33,105 nucleotides of DNA. Origin: an uncultured Nitriliruptoraceae bacterium (GTDB taxonomy: Bacteria; Actinomycetota; Nitriliruptoria; Nitriliruptorales; Nitriliruptoraceae). A program made the translations under genes and the position numbers. Location: positions 1 through 33,105 of the forward strand of contig CAJXTG010000016.1 in NCBI GenBank assembly GCA_913060655.1, written 5' to 3'. The notes below the pieces were generated by a model. The model saw only the letters and a program-made list of their open reading frames with translations. It was not told the DNA's origin and did not search any database. Below, piece by piece: positions 8,276 to 16,109 of this stretch (positions are counted from its first letter, which is position 1; every line of letters begins with the position of its first letter).

Positions 8276-9787
8276 ATGGCCGCCGAGGACGCGCAGCAGG
8301 GCACGGCGGTCCGCCGCCGGGACACCCGCCAGCAGCGGGGCTGGTACGTCTACGACTGGGCGAACTCGTCGTTCCCCACGACCGTCATCACCCTGTTCTT
8401 CGGCCCCTACCTGATCGTCGTCGCCCAGGCGGCGATCGAGCGCGCCCTCCGAGCCGCGGCGGACACGCTCGGTGCGACGCTGCCGGTCCTCGGCGACGAG
8501 GCGTTCCGCGACTGGGTCGCCGCCGCCGTGCCCGTGCTGCAGGCCTCGGCGACCACCGCCGGTGCGGACCTCGCCGCGCTGGTGGGGACCGCCGCCCTCG
8601 AGGGGAAGGTGGAGCTGCTCGGCATCGCCCTGTTCCCCGAGCAGCTGTTCTTCTACGTCATCCCCGTGTCGGCCATCATCCAGATCCTCACCCTGCCGGT
8701 GCTCGGCGCCTTCGTCGACCGGTCGTCGCGCAAGCGCGCCTGGCTCGGCTGGACCGCCTACCTGGGTGCGGCGACGACGATGGCGATGTTCCTCATCGTC
8801 CCGGGTCGCTGGCAGCTCGCCCTGGTGCTGGTGGGCGTCGCGAACATCCTGTTCCAGGCGTCGCTCGTCGTGTACGACTCGTTCCTCCCGGAGATCGCCG
8901 ACCCCGACGACCGTGACCGCGTCTCGTCGCGCGGCTGGGCGTTCGGCTACGTGGGCGGCGGGACGCTGCTCGCCGTGAACCTCGCGATCCTCACCCTCGA
9001 GCCGTTCGGCATCGACGGGATCCTCGCGGTGCGCATCAGCCTCGCGAGCGCCGGGGTGTGGTGGGCGCTGTTCACCGTCGTCCCGCTCCGTCGCCTCGAG
9101 GACGGGCCGCCGCTCGTCACGCAGGGCAGTGCGGCGCAGGCGGTCCGCGGCGCGTTCGGGGAGCTCGTGCGCACGACGAAGCTCGTCGTCAGCTACCGCG
9201 AGACCCTCAAGTTCCTGCTCGCGTTCCTGCTGTTCAACGGCGGGGTCGGCACGGTCATCACCGCTGCGGGCTCCTACGCCATCGAGGAGCTCGCCATCGA
9301 GCAGGAGATGCTCGTCCTCGCCATCCTGATGGTGCAGTTCGTGGCGTTCCTCGGTGCGCTCATCATCGGACGCATCGCCGTGCGGTTCGGGGCGAAGACG
9401 GTCGTGCTGTGGACCCTCGTGCTGTGGAGCGTCGTGGTGACCTACGGGCGCTTCGTGCCCGCCGGCGACGTCGCCATCTTCTTCGTGCTCGCCGGCGCCA
9501 TCGGGTTCGTGCTCGGCGGCACCCAGGCGCTCAGCCGGTCGCTGTACAGCCACCTCGTGCCCGCCCGGCGCGAGGCGGAGTTCTACAGCTTCTACCAGAT
9601 CTCCGACCGCGGCACGAACATCATCGGGCCGGCCGCGCTCGCGTTCGCCTACGGCCTGTTCGGTTCCTACCGGCAGGGCATCCTCGTGCTCATCGTGCTG
9701 TTCGTCGCCGGAGGACTGCTCCTCGTCATGACCGACATGCGCAAGGGCATCGACGCGGTCGGCAACGCGCAGCCGAAGGTCCTGTGA
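8276..9787 (+). CDS. Atg22/UMF1-type major facilitator transporter
   Basis: This 503-residue membrane protein carries YVYDWANSSF (24-33), the hallmark of the UMF1 family (Atg22-like, named after the yeast vacuolar effluxer), and GGTQALSRS and FYSFYQISDRGTNI near the end, also typical. About a dozen hydrophobic helices are visible. An extra 60 to 70 residues between the first and second helices (about 50-115) contain acidic and alanine-rich sequence. The export substrate of bacterial members is unsettled; amino acids are suggested from yeast Atg22. The ATG at 8276 is preferred over an upstream in-frame ATG because of its strong ribosome site. Its stop overlaps the next gene's GTG (GTGA). Confidence 0.86.
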   Translation: MAAEDAQQGTAVRRRDTRQQRGWYVYDWANSSFPTTVITLFFGPYLIVVAQAAIERALRAAADTLGATLPVLGDEAFRDWVAAAVPVLQASATTAGADLAALVGTAALEGKVELLGIALFPEQLFFYVIPVSAIIQILTLPVLGAFVDRSSRKRAWLGWTAYLGAATTMAMFLIVPGRWQLALVLVGVANILFQASLVVYDSFLPEIADPDDRDRVSSRGWAFGYVGGGTLLAVNLAILTLEPFGIDGILAVRISLASAGVWWALFTVVPLRRLEDGPPLVTQGSAAQAVRGAFGELVRTTKLVVSYRETLKFLLAFLLFNGGVGTVITAAGSYAIEELAIEQEMLVLAILMVQFVAFLGALIIGRIAVRFGAKTVVLWTLVLWSVVVTYGRFVPAGDVAIFFVLAGAIGFVLGGTQALSRSLYSHLVPARREAEFYSFYQISDRGTNIIGPAALAFAYGLFGSYRQGILVLIVLFVAGGLLLVMTDMRKGIDAVGNAQPKVL

Positions 9788-10692
9788 GCGCTGCGGCCGC
9801 TCCCGACGGGCCGGGCCCCGTCCGCACCCTGCTCACCGGTTCGGCGATGGGCGCCGCCGACCTCGTCCCCGGCTTCTCCGGCGGCACCGTCGCGCTCGTC
9901 GGGGGCGTCTACCCGCGGCTGATCGCGAGCATCCGTGCGGCCGCCCACCTGCTGTCGCTCGTGGTCCGGCTGCGACTGCGGGACGTGCCCGGAGCGGTGC
10001 GGGCGCTGGACGCCGGCTTCCTCGGGGTGCTCCTGCTCGGCATCGTCGGGACGGCCCTCGCGCTCGCCTCGACGCTCGAGGCGCTGCTCGTGACGCGCCC
10101 GGTCGTGATGAGCGCGGTCTTCCTCGGCCTCGTGCTCGGTGCGGCCGTCGTCGCACGCCACCAGTTCGTCGCACCACCCGGCGCGTCGGCGGTCCTGCTC
10201 GTCGTCGCAGCGGCCGGCGTCACCGCGGTCGCCCTCGGCCTGCGACCCGCGGCGCTGGTCGACCCGTCCCCGACGGTGCTCGCCCTCACCGCGGCCGTCG
10301 CCGTGTGCGCGATGATCCTGCCCGGCGTGTCCGGCTCGTTCCTGCTGCTGGTGCTGGGCACCTACGAGCCGATCATCGCGGCCGTGTCGGAGCGCGACCT
10401 CGTCACCATCGCCGTCGTCGCCGCCGGTGCCGCCGGCGGACTGCTCGCGTTCTCCACCCTGCTGGCCTGGCTGCTCGCCCGCGCCCACGACGTCGTCCTC
10501 GCCCTGCTCATCGGCCTCATGGTCGGCTCCGCACGGGTGCTGTGGCCGTGGCCGTCGGCGACCGGTGTGGGGGACCCGTCGCTGGCCGCCCCGACCGGCG
10601 ACGTCGTCGCCCCGATCGTCGCCGCCGTCGTCGCGCTCCTCGCGGTCGTCGGCATCGACCGGGTCCTCAGACGGGCAGCTGACCCCGCCTGA
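9784..10692 (+). CDS. DUF368 membrane protein, possible undecaprenyl-phosphate flippase (PopT-like)
   Basis: This 302-residue protein with about 8-9 hydrophobic helices has the two DUF368 half-repeat motifs: GAADLVPGFSGGT (23-35) and ILPGVSGSFLLL (178-189). DUF368 proteins have been reported to return undecaprenyl phosphate across the membrane for reuse in wall synthesis; extending this to the present protein is inference. The GTG at 9784 is chosen because it overlaps the transporter stop as GTGA and directly precedes the conserved part. The gene ends 26 bp inside the tail of the convergent aminotransferase gene. Confidence 0.87.
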   Translation: MSAAAAPDGPGPVRTLLTGSAMGAADLVPGFSGGTVALVGGVYPRLIASIRAAAHLLSLVVRLRLRDVPGAVRALDAGFLGVLLLGIVGTALALASTLEALLVTRPVVMSAVFLGLVLGAAVVARHQFVAPPGASAVLLVVAAAGVTAVALGLRPAALVDPSPTVLALTAAVAVCAMILPGVSGSFLLLVLGTYEPIIAAVSERDLVTIAVVAAGAAGGLLAFSTLLAWLLARAHDVVLALLIGLMVGSARVLWPWPSATGVGDPSLAAPTGDVVAPIVAAVVALLAVVGIDRVLRRAADPA

Positions 10693-11842
10693 GCGCGTCG
10701 GCCCAGCGGCCCATCGCGTCCCGGCAGCCGTCGACGTCGGGCACGAGCGCGAGCCGCAGCCAGCCCTCACCGCCGGTGCCGAACGCACGGCCCGGCGTCG
10801 CGACGACGCCGGCGTCGAGGAGCCCACGGGCGTACGCCACGTCATCACCGCCCGGCACGCGGACCCACACGTAGAACGTCGCCGCCGACCCCGACCACGT
10901 CAGGCCGAGCGCGGCGAGCGCGTCGAGCACGACCGCCCGCTTGGCCGCGAACGTCGCGCGCCGCTCGACGACGTGGGCGTCATCGTCCCAGGCCGCACGC
11001 GCCGCCGCCTGGACGAAGTCGGGGGACGCCGTCCCGGTGTCCTCACGCAGCCGCCGCAGCGGCGCCACGAGGCTCGCGTCGCCGACGATCGCGCCGGAGC
11101 GGTAGCCGGTCATCCCGGAACGCTTCGACAGCGACAGCACCGCCAGCGCGCCGCGCGCGTCGTCCCCCGTCGCCTCCAGCAGGCTCGGGGCCGGGGTGTC
11201 GAACCACAGCTCCTGGTAGCACTCGTCGGAGCACAGCACGACGTCGTGGGCCCGGGCGACGGCGAGCTGGTCGCGCAGGTAGGGGAGGTCGACGGTCGCC
11301 CCGGTCGGGTTGTGCGGGTAGCCGATCCATGCGATGCAGGTGCGGGCGAGGACGTCCTCGTCGAGCCGGGTCAGGTCGAGCCGCCAGCCGTCCGCCTCGG
11401 TGAGCACGACGGCGTGGGGCGCACCGCCGGCGAGCCGCGCGCCGCGCGCGTACGTCGGGTACCCCGGCGACCCCCACACGACGGTGCGACGCGGCCCGCC
11501 CGGGTCGACGAACGCGAACGGCAGATGGAGGATCGCCTCCTTCGACCCGGAGGTGATGAGCACCTGGGAGGCCGGGTCGACGGTGACGCCGTGACGGCGT
11601 GCGACGAACCGGGCGACCGCCTCCCGCGTCTCGAGCCGCCCCGGTCCCGTCGGGTAGGACGACACGGGGCCGACGGCCGCCCGCAGCGCGTCCCGCACCG
11701 CCGTCGGCGTCGGCTCGTCGGGGTCGCCGATCGACAGGTCGCGCAGGTCGACGCCGCCGGCCCGGCGCCGGGCGACCTCCTCCCGCAGCAGCGCCAGCGG
11801 GTTGGTCCCGCCTTCCGCGAGCGCCGGGTTCGTCGAGGGCAT
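10667..11842 (-). CDS. dapC: PLP aminotransferase, probable succinyl-diaminopimelate aminotransferase
   Basis: This 391-residue fold-type I aminotransferase has Schiff-base K240 in LSLSKRSGMTGYRSG, with PLP contacts N178 (YPHNPTG), D206 and Y209 (SDECYQE). The SIGDPDEPTP start and the MTGYRSG motif are like actinobacterial N-succinyl-LL-diaminopimelate aminotransferases, and dapD and dapE lie 3 to 4 kb away. That context supports DapC, but a general aspartate or LL-diaminopimelate type enzyme is possible. The ATG lies six bases after a TAGGCT element, which suggests leaderless mRNA. Its 3' end overlaps the DUF368 gene tail to tail. Confidence 0.78.
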   Translation of the reverse strand: MPSTNPALAEGGTNPLALLREEVARRRAGGVDLRDLSIGDPDEPTPTAVRDALRAAVGPVSSYPTGPGRLETREAVARFVARRHGVTVDPASQVLITSGSKEAILHLPFAFVDPGGPRRTVVWGSPGYPTYARGARLAGGAPHAVVLTEADGWRLDLTRLDEDVLARTCIAWIGYPHNPTGATVDLPYLRDQLAVARAHDVVLCSDECYQELWFDTPAPSLLEATGDDARGALAVLSLSKRSGMTGYRSGAIVGDASLVAPLRRLREDTGTASPDFVQAAARAAWDDDAHVVERRATFAAKRAVVLDALAALGLTWSGSAATFYVWVRVPGGDDVAYARGLLDAGVVATPGRAFGTGGEGWLRLALVPDVDGCRDAMGRWADALRRGQLPV

Positions 11843-11848
11843 CGGAGG

Positions 11849-11854
11849 AGCCTA
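11849..11854 (-). promoter_or_regulatory. Probable -10 element of dapC (TAGGCT), leaderless
   Basis: On the minus strand this reads GTTAGGCTCCTCCG directly before ATG. Only six bases separate the hexamer from the start codon, so transcription would begin at or next to the A of ATG. A plus-strand TACGCT (11857-11862) beside it could serve serB, but is less convincing. Confidence 0.55.
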
Positions 11855-11959
11855 ACTACGCTGGCCTCGCGGGCCGAGGACCGGGGACGCCCGTCCCCGG
11901 CGCGGCGCGGCCCGGCCCGGCACGGACACCGGGCACGGGCGACGGGCACGGGAGGCGGC

Positions 11960-13213
11960 ATGGGCGGGGTGCGGCCCGACGCGGTGGCGAGTGACGGCAC
12001 GGCGACCGCCCAGCGGCTGGTGCGCGTCAGCGGGACGGACCGGCCCGGCATCACCGCCGCCGTCCTCGAGGCGCTCGCCGCCGCCGACGTGACCCTCCAC
12101 GAGATGGACCAGCTGGTCGTGCGGGGCAAGCTGACCCTCGACCTGCTCGTCGCCGGTGACGCGACCGCCGACCTCGACGCGCTGCTCGGGCCCCTCGCGA
12201 CCGGGCTCGACGTCCGGCTCGACGTCGAGCCCGCTCCGGACCCGGCCGACACCCCGAACGTCGGCCCGCGCGCGCTCGTCACGGTCATCGCCCCGCGGCT
12301 GACCGCCGCCGCGCTCGCGGCGGTCACCGGTGCGATCGCCGCCGCCGGCGCGAACATCGCCCGGATCGTCCGGCTCGCGCACCGGCCCGTCTGCGCGTTC
12401 GAGTTCCGGGTGAGCGGCGGTGACCCGGCGGGACTGCGCGAGGTCCTCCTCGAGGCGGCCGCCAGCCATGGCGTCGACGTCGCCGTGCAACCGGAGCGGC
12501 TCGAGCGGCGCGCGAAGCGGCTCGTCCTCCTCGACGTCGACTCGACGCTCATCCGCGACGAGGTCATCGAGCTGATCGCCGACGAGGTCGGGCGTGGCGA
12601 CGAGGTCGCGGCCATCACCGCTCGGGCGATGGCCGGTGAGCTCGACTTCGAGGCGAGCCTCAGGGCGCGGGTCGCGCTGCTCGCCGGCGCGGACCTCGCC
12701 GCGCTCGAGCGGGCGGCCGCCCGGGTCCGGCTGACGCCGGGGGCACGCACGCTCGTCGCGACGCTGCGGCGGCTCGGCTACACCGTCGCGGTCGTCTCCG
12801 GCGGGTTCGACCATGTCGTCGCACCGATCGCCGCGGCCCTCGGCATCGACCATGCGGTCGCGAACCGGCTCGAGGTCGTCGACGGACGGCTCACCGGCGG
12901 GCTCGTCGGCCCCGTCCTCGACCGGTCGGGCAAGGCCCGGGAGCTGCGGCGCATCGCCGAGCTCGAGCGCGTCCCCCTCGAGCAGACCGTCGCCATCGGC
13001 GACGGCGCCAACGACCTGGACATGATCGCCGCGGCCGGCCTCGGGGTGGCGTTCAACGCGAAGCCGGTCGTGCGCGCGGCGGCCGACACGAGCGTGAACG
13101 TCCCCCGGCTCGACGCGATCCTGTTCCTCCTCGGCATCCCCGCCGACGAGATCGTCCTCGACCCCGACGACGACGAGCCGTCGGCCGCACCGGCCGGCTG
13201 CCAGGAGCCCTGA
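11960..13213 (+). CDS. serB: Phosphoserine phosphatase with N-terminal ACT domains
   Basis: This 417-residue cytoplasmic enzyme catalyses the last step of serine synthesis. The N-terminal part (about 18-180) has two ACT-like domains (RVSGTDRPGITAAVLE, then LVTVIAPRLTAAALA), as in mycobacterial SerB2, where they bind amino acids for feedback. The HAD phosphatase domain follows: LLDVDSTLIRDE (nucleophile D192, D194), VVSGGFD, and GDGANDLDMI near the end. The ATG at 11960 has a GGGAGGCGG ribosome site and directly precedes the first ACT domain; the much longer open frame upstream lies over dapC. The about 100 bases upstream are CG-rich low-complexity sequence. Confidence 0.93.
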   Translation: MGGVRPDAVASDGTATAQRLVRVSGTDRPGITAAVLEALAAADVTLHEMDQLVVRGKLTLDLLVAGDATADLDALLGPLATGLDVRLDVEPAPDPADTPNVGPRALVTVIAPRLTAAALAAVTGAIAAAGANIARIVRLAHRPVCAFEFRVSGGDPAGLREVLLEAAASHGVDVAVQPERLERRAKRLVLLDVDSTLIRDEVIELIADEVGRGDEVAAITARAMAGELDFEASLRARVALLAGADLAALERAAARVRLTPGARTLVATLRRLGYTVAVVSGGFDHVVAPIAAALGIDHAVANRLEVVDGRLTGGLVGPVLDRSGKARELRRIAELERVPLEQTVAIGDGANDLDMIAAAGLGVAFNAKPVVRAAADTSVNVPRLDAILFLLGIPADEIVLDPDDDEPSAAPAGCQEP

Positions 13214-13215
13214 CG

Positions 13216-14037
13216 ATGGACCGTGTCACCGTCCTGCACCGCACCCCGGTCGTGAACCTCCCGCTCATCGAGGTCGACGGGCTGCGGACCCGTGCCGACC
13301 TCAGCGACCGGCTCGGCCCGCTCGGCCCGTTCGACGCGGCGGCCCCCGGTCGCCATGCCAACGGCCGGCGGGTGTCCGGCTGGGTGTCACGCGCCCACGC
13401 CGACACGCTCCGCGACGAGCTGGGCGCCGGCATCGTGCGCTTCAGCGTCGACCCGCGTCGTGCGCTCGCCGGCCGGGCGCAGGACCGGCAGGACGACCCC
13501 GCCGGGGCGTGGGAACGCCTGCGCCCGCTGGCGGCCTGGCTCGCCGAGGCCGGTGACGTCACTGCGCTGCCCGACGACCTCGAGGTCCACCAGGAGCAGC
13601 CCGTCCGCGCCAAGCTGCTGCGCATCCTCGCACCGGACCCGGAACCGGGCGCCTACGGGCCCTTCGACCGGATCGTCGCCGAGGTGGCCGACACCGACCG
13701 GGTGGCGGCGAAGCTCGTCATGCATCTCGCCCTCGCGGCGGCGGACGGCGACGGGGCCGATCCGGCGTTCCTCGCCGCCTGCGCGCTCGCCTGGCGGGAC
13801 ACGGAGGACGCGCGGGACCTGGGGCGGCGCGTCGCCCGTGCCGACGCGGAGGGGGTGCTGGAGGCCGTGCTCGTCGAGCAGGAGGACGCGGCGCCGGAGG
13901 CGGTCGGCCGCCTGCGCGACGTGCTCGACGAGGTCCGTGCCGCCGCCGGGGAGGACGGGGACCTCGGGGAGCGGCTGATGGACCGGTCCGAGGCGTCCCT
14001 CACCCGCATCGTCCGCGGCGGTGACCTCAGAGGCTGA
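13216..14037 (+). CDS. Unrecognised protein; N-terminal part resembles an ADP-ribosyltransferase fold
   Basis: I do not recognise this 273-residue protein. Its ATG is two bases after the serB stop, so it is cotranscribed with serB. No signal peptide or membrane helix is seen. The N terminus (VLHRTPVVNLPLIEVDGLRTR, residues 6-26) recalls the start of DarT/KptA-like ADP-ribosyltransferase folds, where a histidine-containing strand leads to a GL-(R/S) turn; a later segment (SGWVSRAHADTL, about 54-65) and LEVHQEQPV with E123 could supply the rest. The C-terminal half is helical, alanine-rich and acidic. This fold reading is only a pattern match by eye. The end overlaps the convergent cold-shock-like gene by 11 bp. 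Confidence 0.7.
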   Translation: MDRVTVLHRTPVVNLPLIEVDGLRTRADLSDRLGPLGPFDAAAPGRHANGRRVSGWVSRAHADTLRDELGAGIVRFSVDPRRALAGRAQDRQDDPAGAWERLRPLAAWLAEAGDVTALPDDLEVHQEQPVRAKLLRILAPDPEPGAYGPFDRIVAEVADTDRVAAKLVMHLALAAADGDGADPAFLAACALAWRDTEDARDLGRRVARADAEGVLEAVLVEQEDAAPEAVGRLRDVLDEVRAAAGEDGDLGERLMDRSEASLTRIVRGGDLRG

Positions 14038-14233
14038 CGATGTTGAGCGTGGCGACCGTGCGGGCGTCGCCCTCGCCGGTCACGGTGAAGCGCACGCGCT
14101 GGCCGATGCGCAGCTCGCGCAGCCCCGACGCCCGCATCGCGTCCGCGTCGAAGGCCAGCTCGACGAGGTCGTCGTCGAGGAGCACGCCGCTCCGACCGGC
14201 GGCGTCGAACGAGCGGATCGTGCCCTGCGGCAT
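14027..14233 (-). CDS. Small cold-shock-domain-like protein lacking the usual RNA-binding aromatics
   Basis: This 68-residue protein reads like a cold-shock OB fold: GTIRSFDAAGRSGVLLDDD, then a central strand and LRIGQRVRFTVTGEG. In classic CspA proteins the first motif is KGFGFI and the second VFVHF; here they are GRSGVLL and VELAFDA, so the stacking aromatics are missing. Nucleic-acid binding is thus doubtful or of another kind. The gene starts 14 bases after the cofC stop and is probably cotranscribed with it. A purine-rich GGGGG precedes the ATG. Confidence 0.72.
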   Translation of the reverse strand: MPQGTIRSFDAAGRSGVLLDDDLVELAFDADAMRASGLRELRIGQRVRFTVTGEGDARTVATLNIVSL

Positions 14234-14247
14234 GTCGGGACCCCCGG

Positions 14248-14985
14248 TCAGCTGCTGACGTGGCGGGGAGGGTAGCCCCGCAGGTCGGCGAGGAACGCGG
14301 CGGTCGCGGCGCCCGGGCCGCGGCCGTCGACGTCCGCGAGCAGCGCGGCGAGGTCGGAGGAGGCGTCCACGTCCGCCCGCGCGCCGGGCAGGTCGAGCAG
14401 CGCGACGCTCCGGCCCGCGGCCGTGCCCGCCCGCAGGTGGCCGTCGGCCGACCCCGGGCCGTACCGGGTGGGGAGGCGCACGCCCGCCGCCAGGCGCAGC
14501 AGCGCCGTCCCGCCCCCCGCGGTGGGGGCGACGGCGACGTCCGCCGGATGCGCCAGCACCGCGGTCACGTCCGCGGCGGCGAGGCGCGGCAGGTCGGCGG
14601 CGACCACGATGCGCGGACGGTCGTCGGGGAGGCCGGCGAGCGCCGCGTCGACCGCCGCCCGCAGCCGGACGTCGCCCCCGGTGCTCGTGCCGTGGGCCGT
14701 GGGCCGCGCCGGGTCCGGCGCACCCCCGACGGGTGGCGGCGGGTCCGCGATCGTGGGGAGCCCGCGGGCCGCGGCGACCCGGCCGGCGCCACGGCCACCG
14801 GCGAGCAGCCGGACGTCGTGCACCCCCGCCCCGCGCAGCGCCGTCAGCACGTCATCGAGCATCGCCACGGTCAGGGCGTCGCGTCGCTCGCCGACGAGCG
14901 CGGCACCGAGGCGTGACTTCCCGCCGGTCCGCAGCGGGACCAGTGCGATGGGCGCAGGGTCGGCGGAGGGTGCGGCGTGTGGCAT
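14248..14985 (-). CDS. cofC: CofC/FbiD-type guanylyltransferase for coenzyme F420 synthesis
   Basis: This 245-residue nucleotidyltransferase has the family N terminus ALVPLRTGGKSRL (14-26, K23). CofC/FbiD activates 2-phospholactate, or phosphoenolpyruvate in mycobacteria, with GTP to start the F420 side chain. Other family marks are the central VVAADLPRL and a late LPTRYGPGSADGHL block. The ATG at 14983-14985 lies seven bases after a TAGCCT element, so the mRNA is probably leaderless. The upstream open frame runs into the divergent gpsA leader and is rejected. No other F420 genes are in the window. Confidence 0.87.
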   Translation of the reverse strand: MPHAAPSADPAPIALVPLRTGGKSRLGAALVGERRDALTVAMLDDVLTALRGAGVHDVRLLAGGRGAGRVAAARGLPTIADPPPPVGGAPDPARPTAHGTSTGGDVRLRAAVDAALAGLPDDRPRIVVAADLPRLAAADVTAVLAHPADVAVAPTAGGGTALLRLAAGVRLPTRYGPGSADGHLRAGTAAGRSVALLDLPGARADVDASSDLAALLADVDGRGPGAATAAFLADLRGYPPRHVSS

Positions 14986-14992
14986 GGGGTGG

Positions 14993-14998
14993 AGGCTA
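14993..14998 (-). promoter_or_regulatory. Probable -10 element of cofC (TAGCCT), leaderless
   Basis: On the minus strand this reads CCTAGCCTCCACCCC then ATG. Seven bases separate the hexamer from the start codon, the spacing of leaderless actinobacterial genes. It is divergent from the gpsA promoter, 35 bp away. Confidence 0.57.
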
Positions 14999-15033
14999 GG
15001 CCGGTCGGCATCGGACCCGAGCCGTGTGCGCGT

Positions 15034-15039
15034 TAGGGT
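15034..15039 (+). promoter_or_regulatory. Possible -10 element of gpsA (TAGGGT)
   Basis: This reads GTTAGGGTGCTC, 44 bases before the GTG start. It departs from the TAGSCT form seen elsewhere, in keeping with the different base use of gpsA itself. Confidence 0.42.
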
Positions 15040-15083
15040 GCTCACGCGGCAGGACGACGTTCGCGTCCGTTGGAGGAGACCCT

Positions 15084-16109
15084 GTGGGCACGGTCGCCGT
15101 GATGGGTGCGGGTGCCTGGGGGATCGCGTTCGCGCTCCGCTGCCACGCTGCAGGTCGAACGGTCCGGCTCTGGGCCCGCGATGAGCAGACCGTCGCAGAG
15201 ATGCGCACACGACGTGCGCATCCACGGGTCCTCCCTGGCGTGCCGCTCCCCGAGGACCTCGAGCTCACCGCGGACGCAGCGGTCGCGCTCACCGGGGCGG
15301 ACCTCGTCGTCGTGGCGATCCCGTCCGTCGGTCTGACGCAGCAGCTCCGCGCCTGGGGGCGGTCCGTCCCGCCCCACGCGACCATCGTCAGTCTCACGAA
15401 GGGTTTCGACGGTGAGGGCGCTCGACTGCCCAGTGCGGCGATCACCGCCGAACTCGGAACGCCGTCGGCGCAGGTCGTGGTCGTGAGTGGTCCCAACCTC
15501 GCGAAGGAGGTCGCCGCCGGATGGCCGGCAGCCGCGGTCGCGGCAGGTCCCGACGCTCAGCGGGTCGAGCACGTGCGGTCCGCGGCGATGGGGGATTCCT
15601 TTCGGCTCTACGCGAACATGGACCGGCTCGGCGTCGAGTTGGGGGGAATCGTCAAGAACGTCATCGCGATCGTTGCGGGTGCAGCTCAGGGGCTCGGCTA
15701 CGGCGAGAACACGACCGCGATGGTCGTGACGCGGGGACTCGCCGAGGTCACCAGCCTCGGGATCGCACTCGGGGCGGATCCACGGACGTTCCAGGGTCTC
15801 GCCGGTCTTGGCGACCTCGTCGCGACCTGTACGGCTGCGTCGTCACGGAACCGCAGCTTCGGTGAACGGCTCGGTCGGGGGGAAACGCTCTCCGCCGTCG
15901 TGGCATCCATGGGGCCGGTCGTCGAGGGCGTGCGCGCCGCCCCGCACGTGGCGGCGCTGGCGGATCGTCATGGGGTCGATATGCCGATGGTGCGCGCGGT
16001 CGTCAGCGCCACGCGTGACGGCGAGGACGTCTCCGCGCTGGCGAACACCCTGCTCGCGCGGCCGCCTCGGTCCGAAGTCGCTCTTCCGCCGCGTGGGTCG
16101 GACCCCTGA
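15084..16109 (+). CDS. gpsA: NAD(P)-dependent glycerol-3-phosphate dehydrogenase
   Basis: This 341-residue cytoplasmic enzyme reduces dihydroxyacetone phosphate to glycerol-3-phosphate for phospholipid synthesis. The Rossmann motif VMGAGAWG (6-13) opens the protein; SLTKGF and SGPNLAKEV follow, and K191 in GGIVKNVIAI is the expected catalytic lysine, with GLGDLVATC later. The GTG at 15084 follows a clear GGAGGAG and leads straight into the Rossmann motif, so an ATG 60 bases upstream is rejected. Its third codon positions use A or T far more often than neighbouring genes. The stop overlaps the next ATG by one base. Confidence 0.93.
   Translation: MGTVAVMGAGAWGIAFALRCHAAGRTVRLWARDEQTVAEMRTRRAHPRVLPGVPLPEDLELTADAAVALTGADLVVVAIPSVGLTQQLRAWGRSVPPHATIVSLTKGFDGEGARLPSAAITAELGTPSAQVVVVSGPNLAKEVAAGWPAAAVAAGPDAQRVEHVRSAAMGDSFRLYANMDRLGVELGGIVKNVIAIVAGAAQGLGYGENTTAMVVTRGLAEVTSLGIALGADPRTFQGLAGLGDLVATCTAASSRNRSFGERLGRGETLSAVVASMGPVVEGVRAAPHVAALADRHGVDMPMVRAVVSATRDGEDVSALANTLLARPPRSEVALPPRGSDP

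Noticed and set aside
11878-11958. CG-rich repetitive stretch before serB (GGCGCGGCGCGG, GGGCACGGGCGACGGGCACGGG)
   Set aside because: Low-complexity sequence of the kind expected at this GC content; no clear hairpin, repeat period or riboswitch-like pattern.
10427-11959. Upstream extension of the serB frame
   Set aside because: It would run through the DUF368 tail and the whole dapC gene; the ATG at 11960 with its ribosome site starts the ACT domain.
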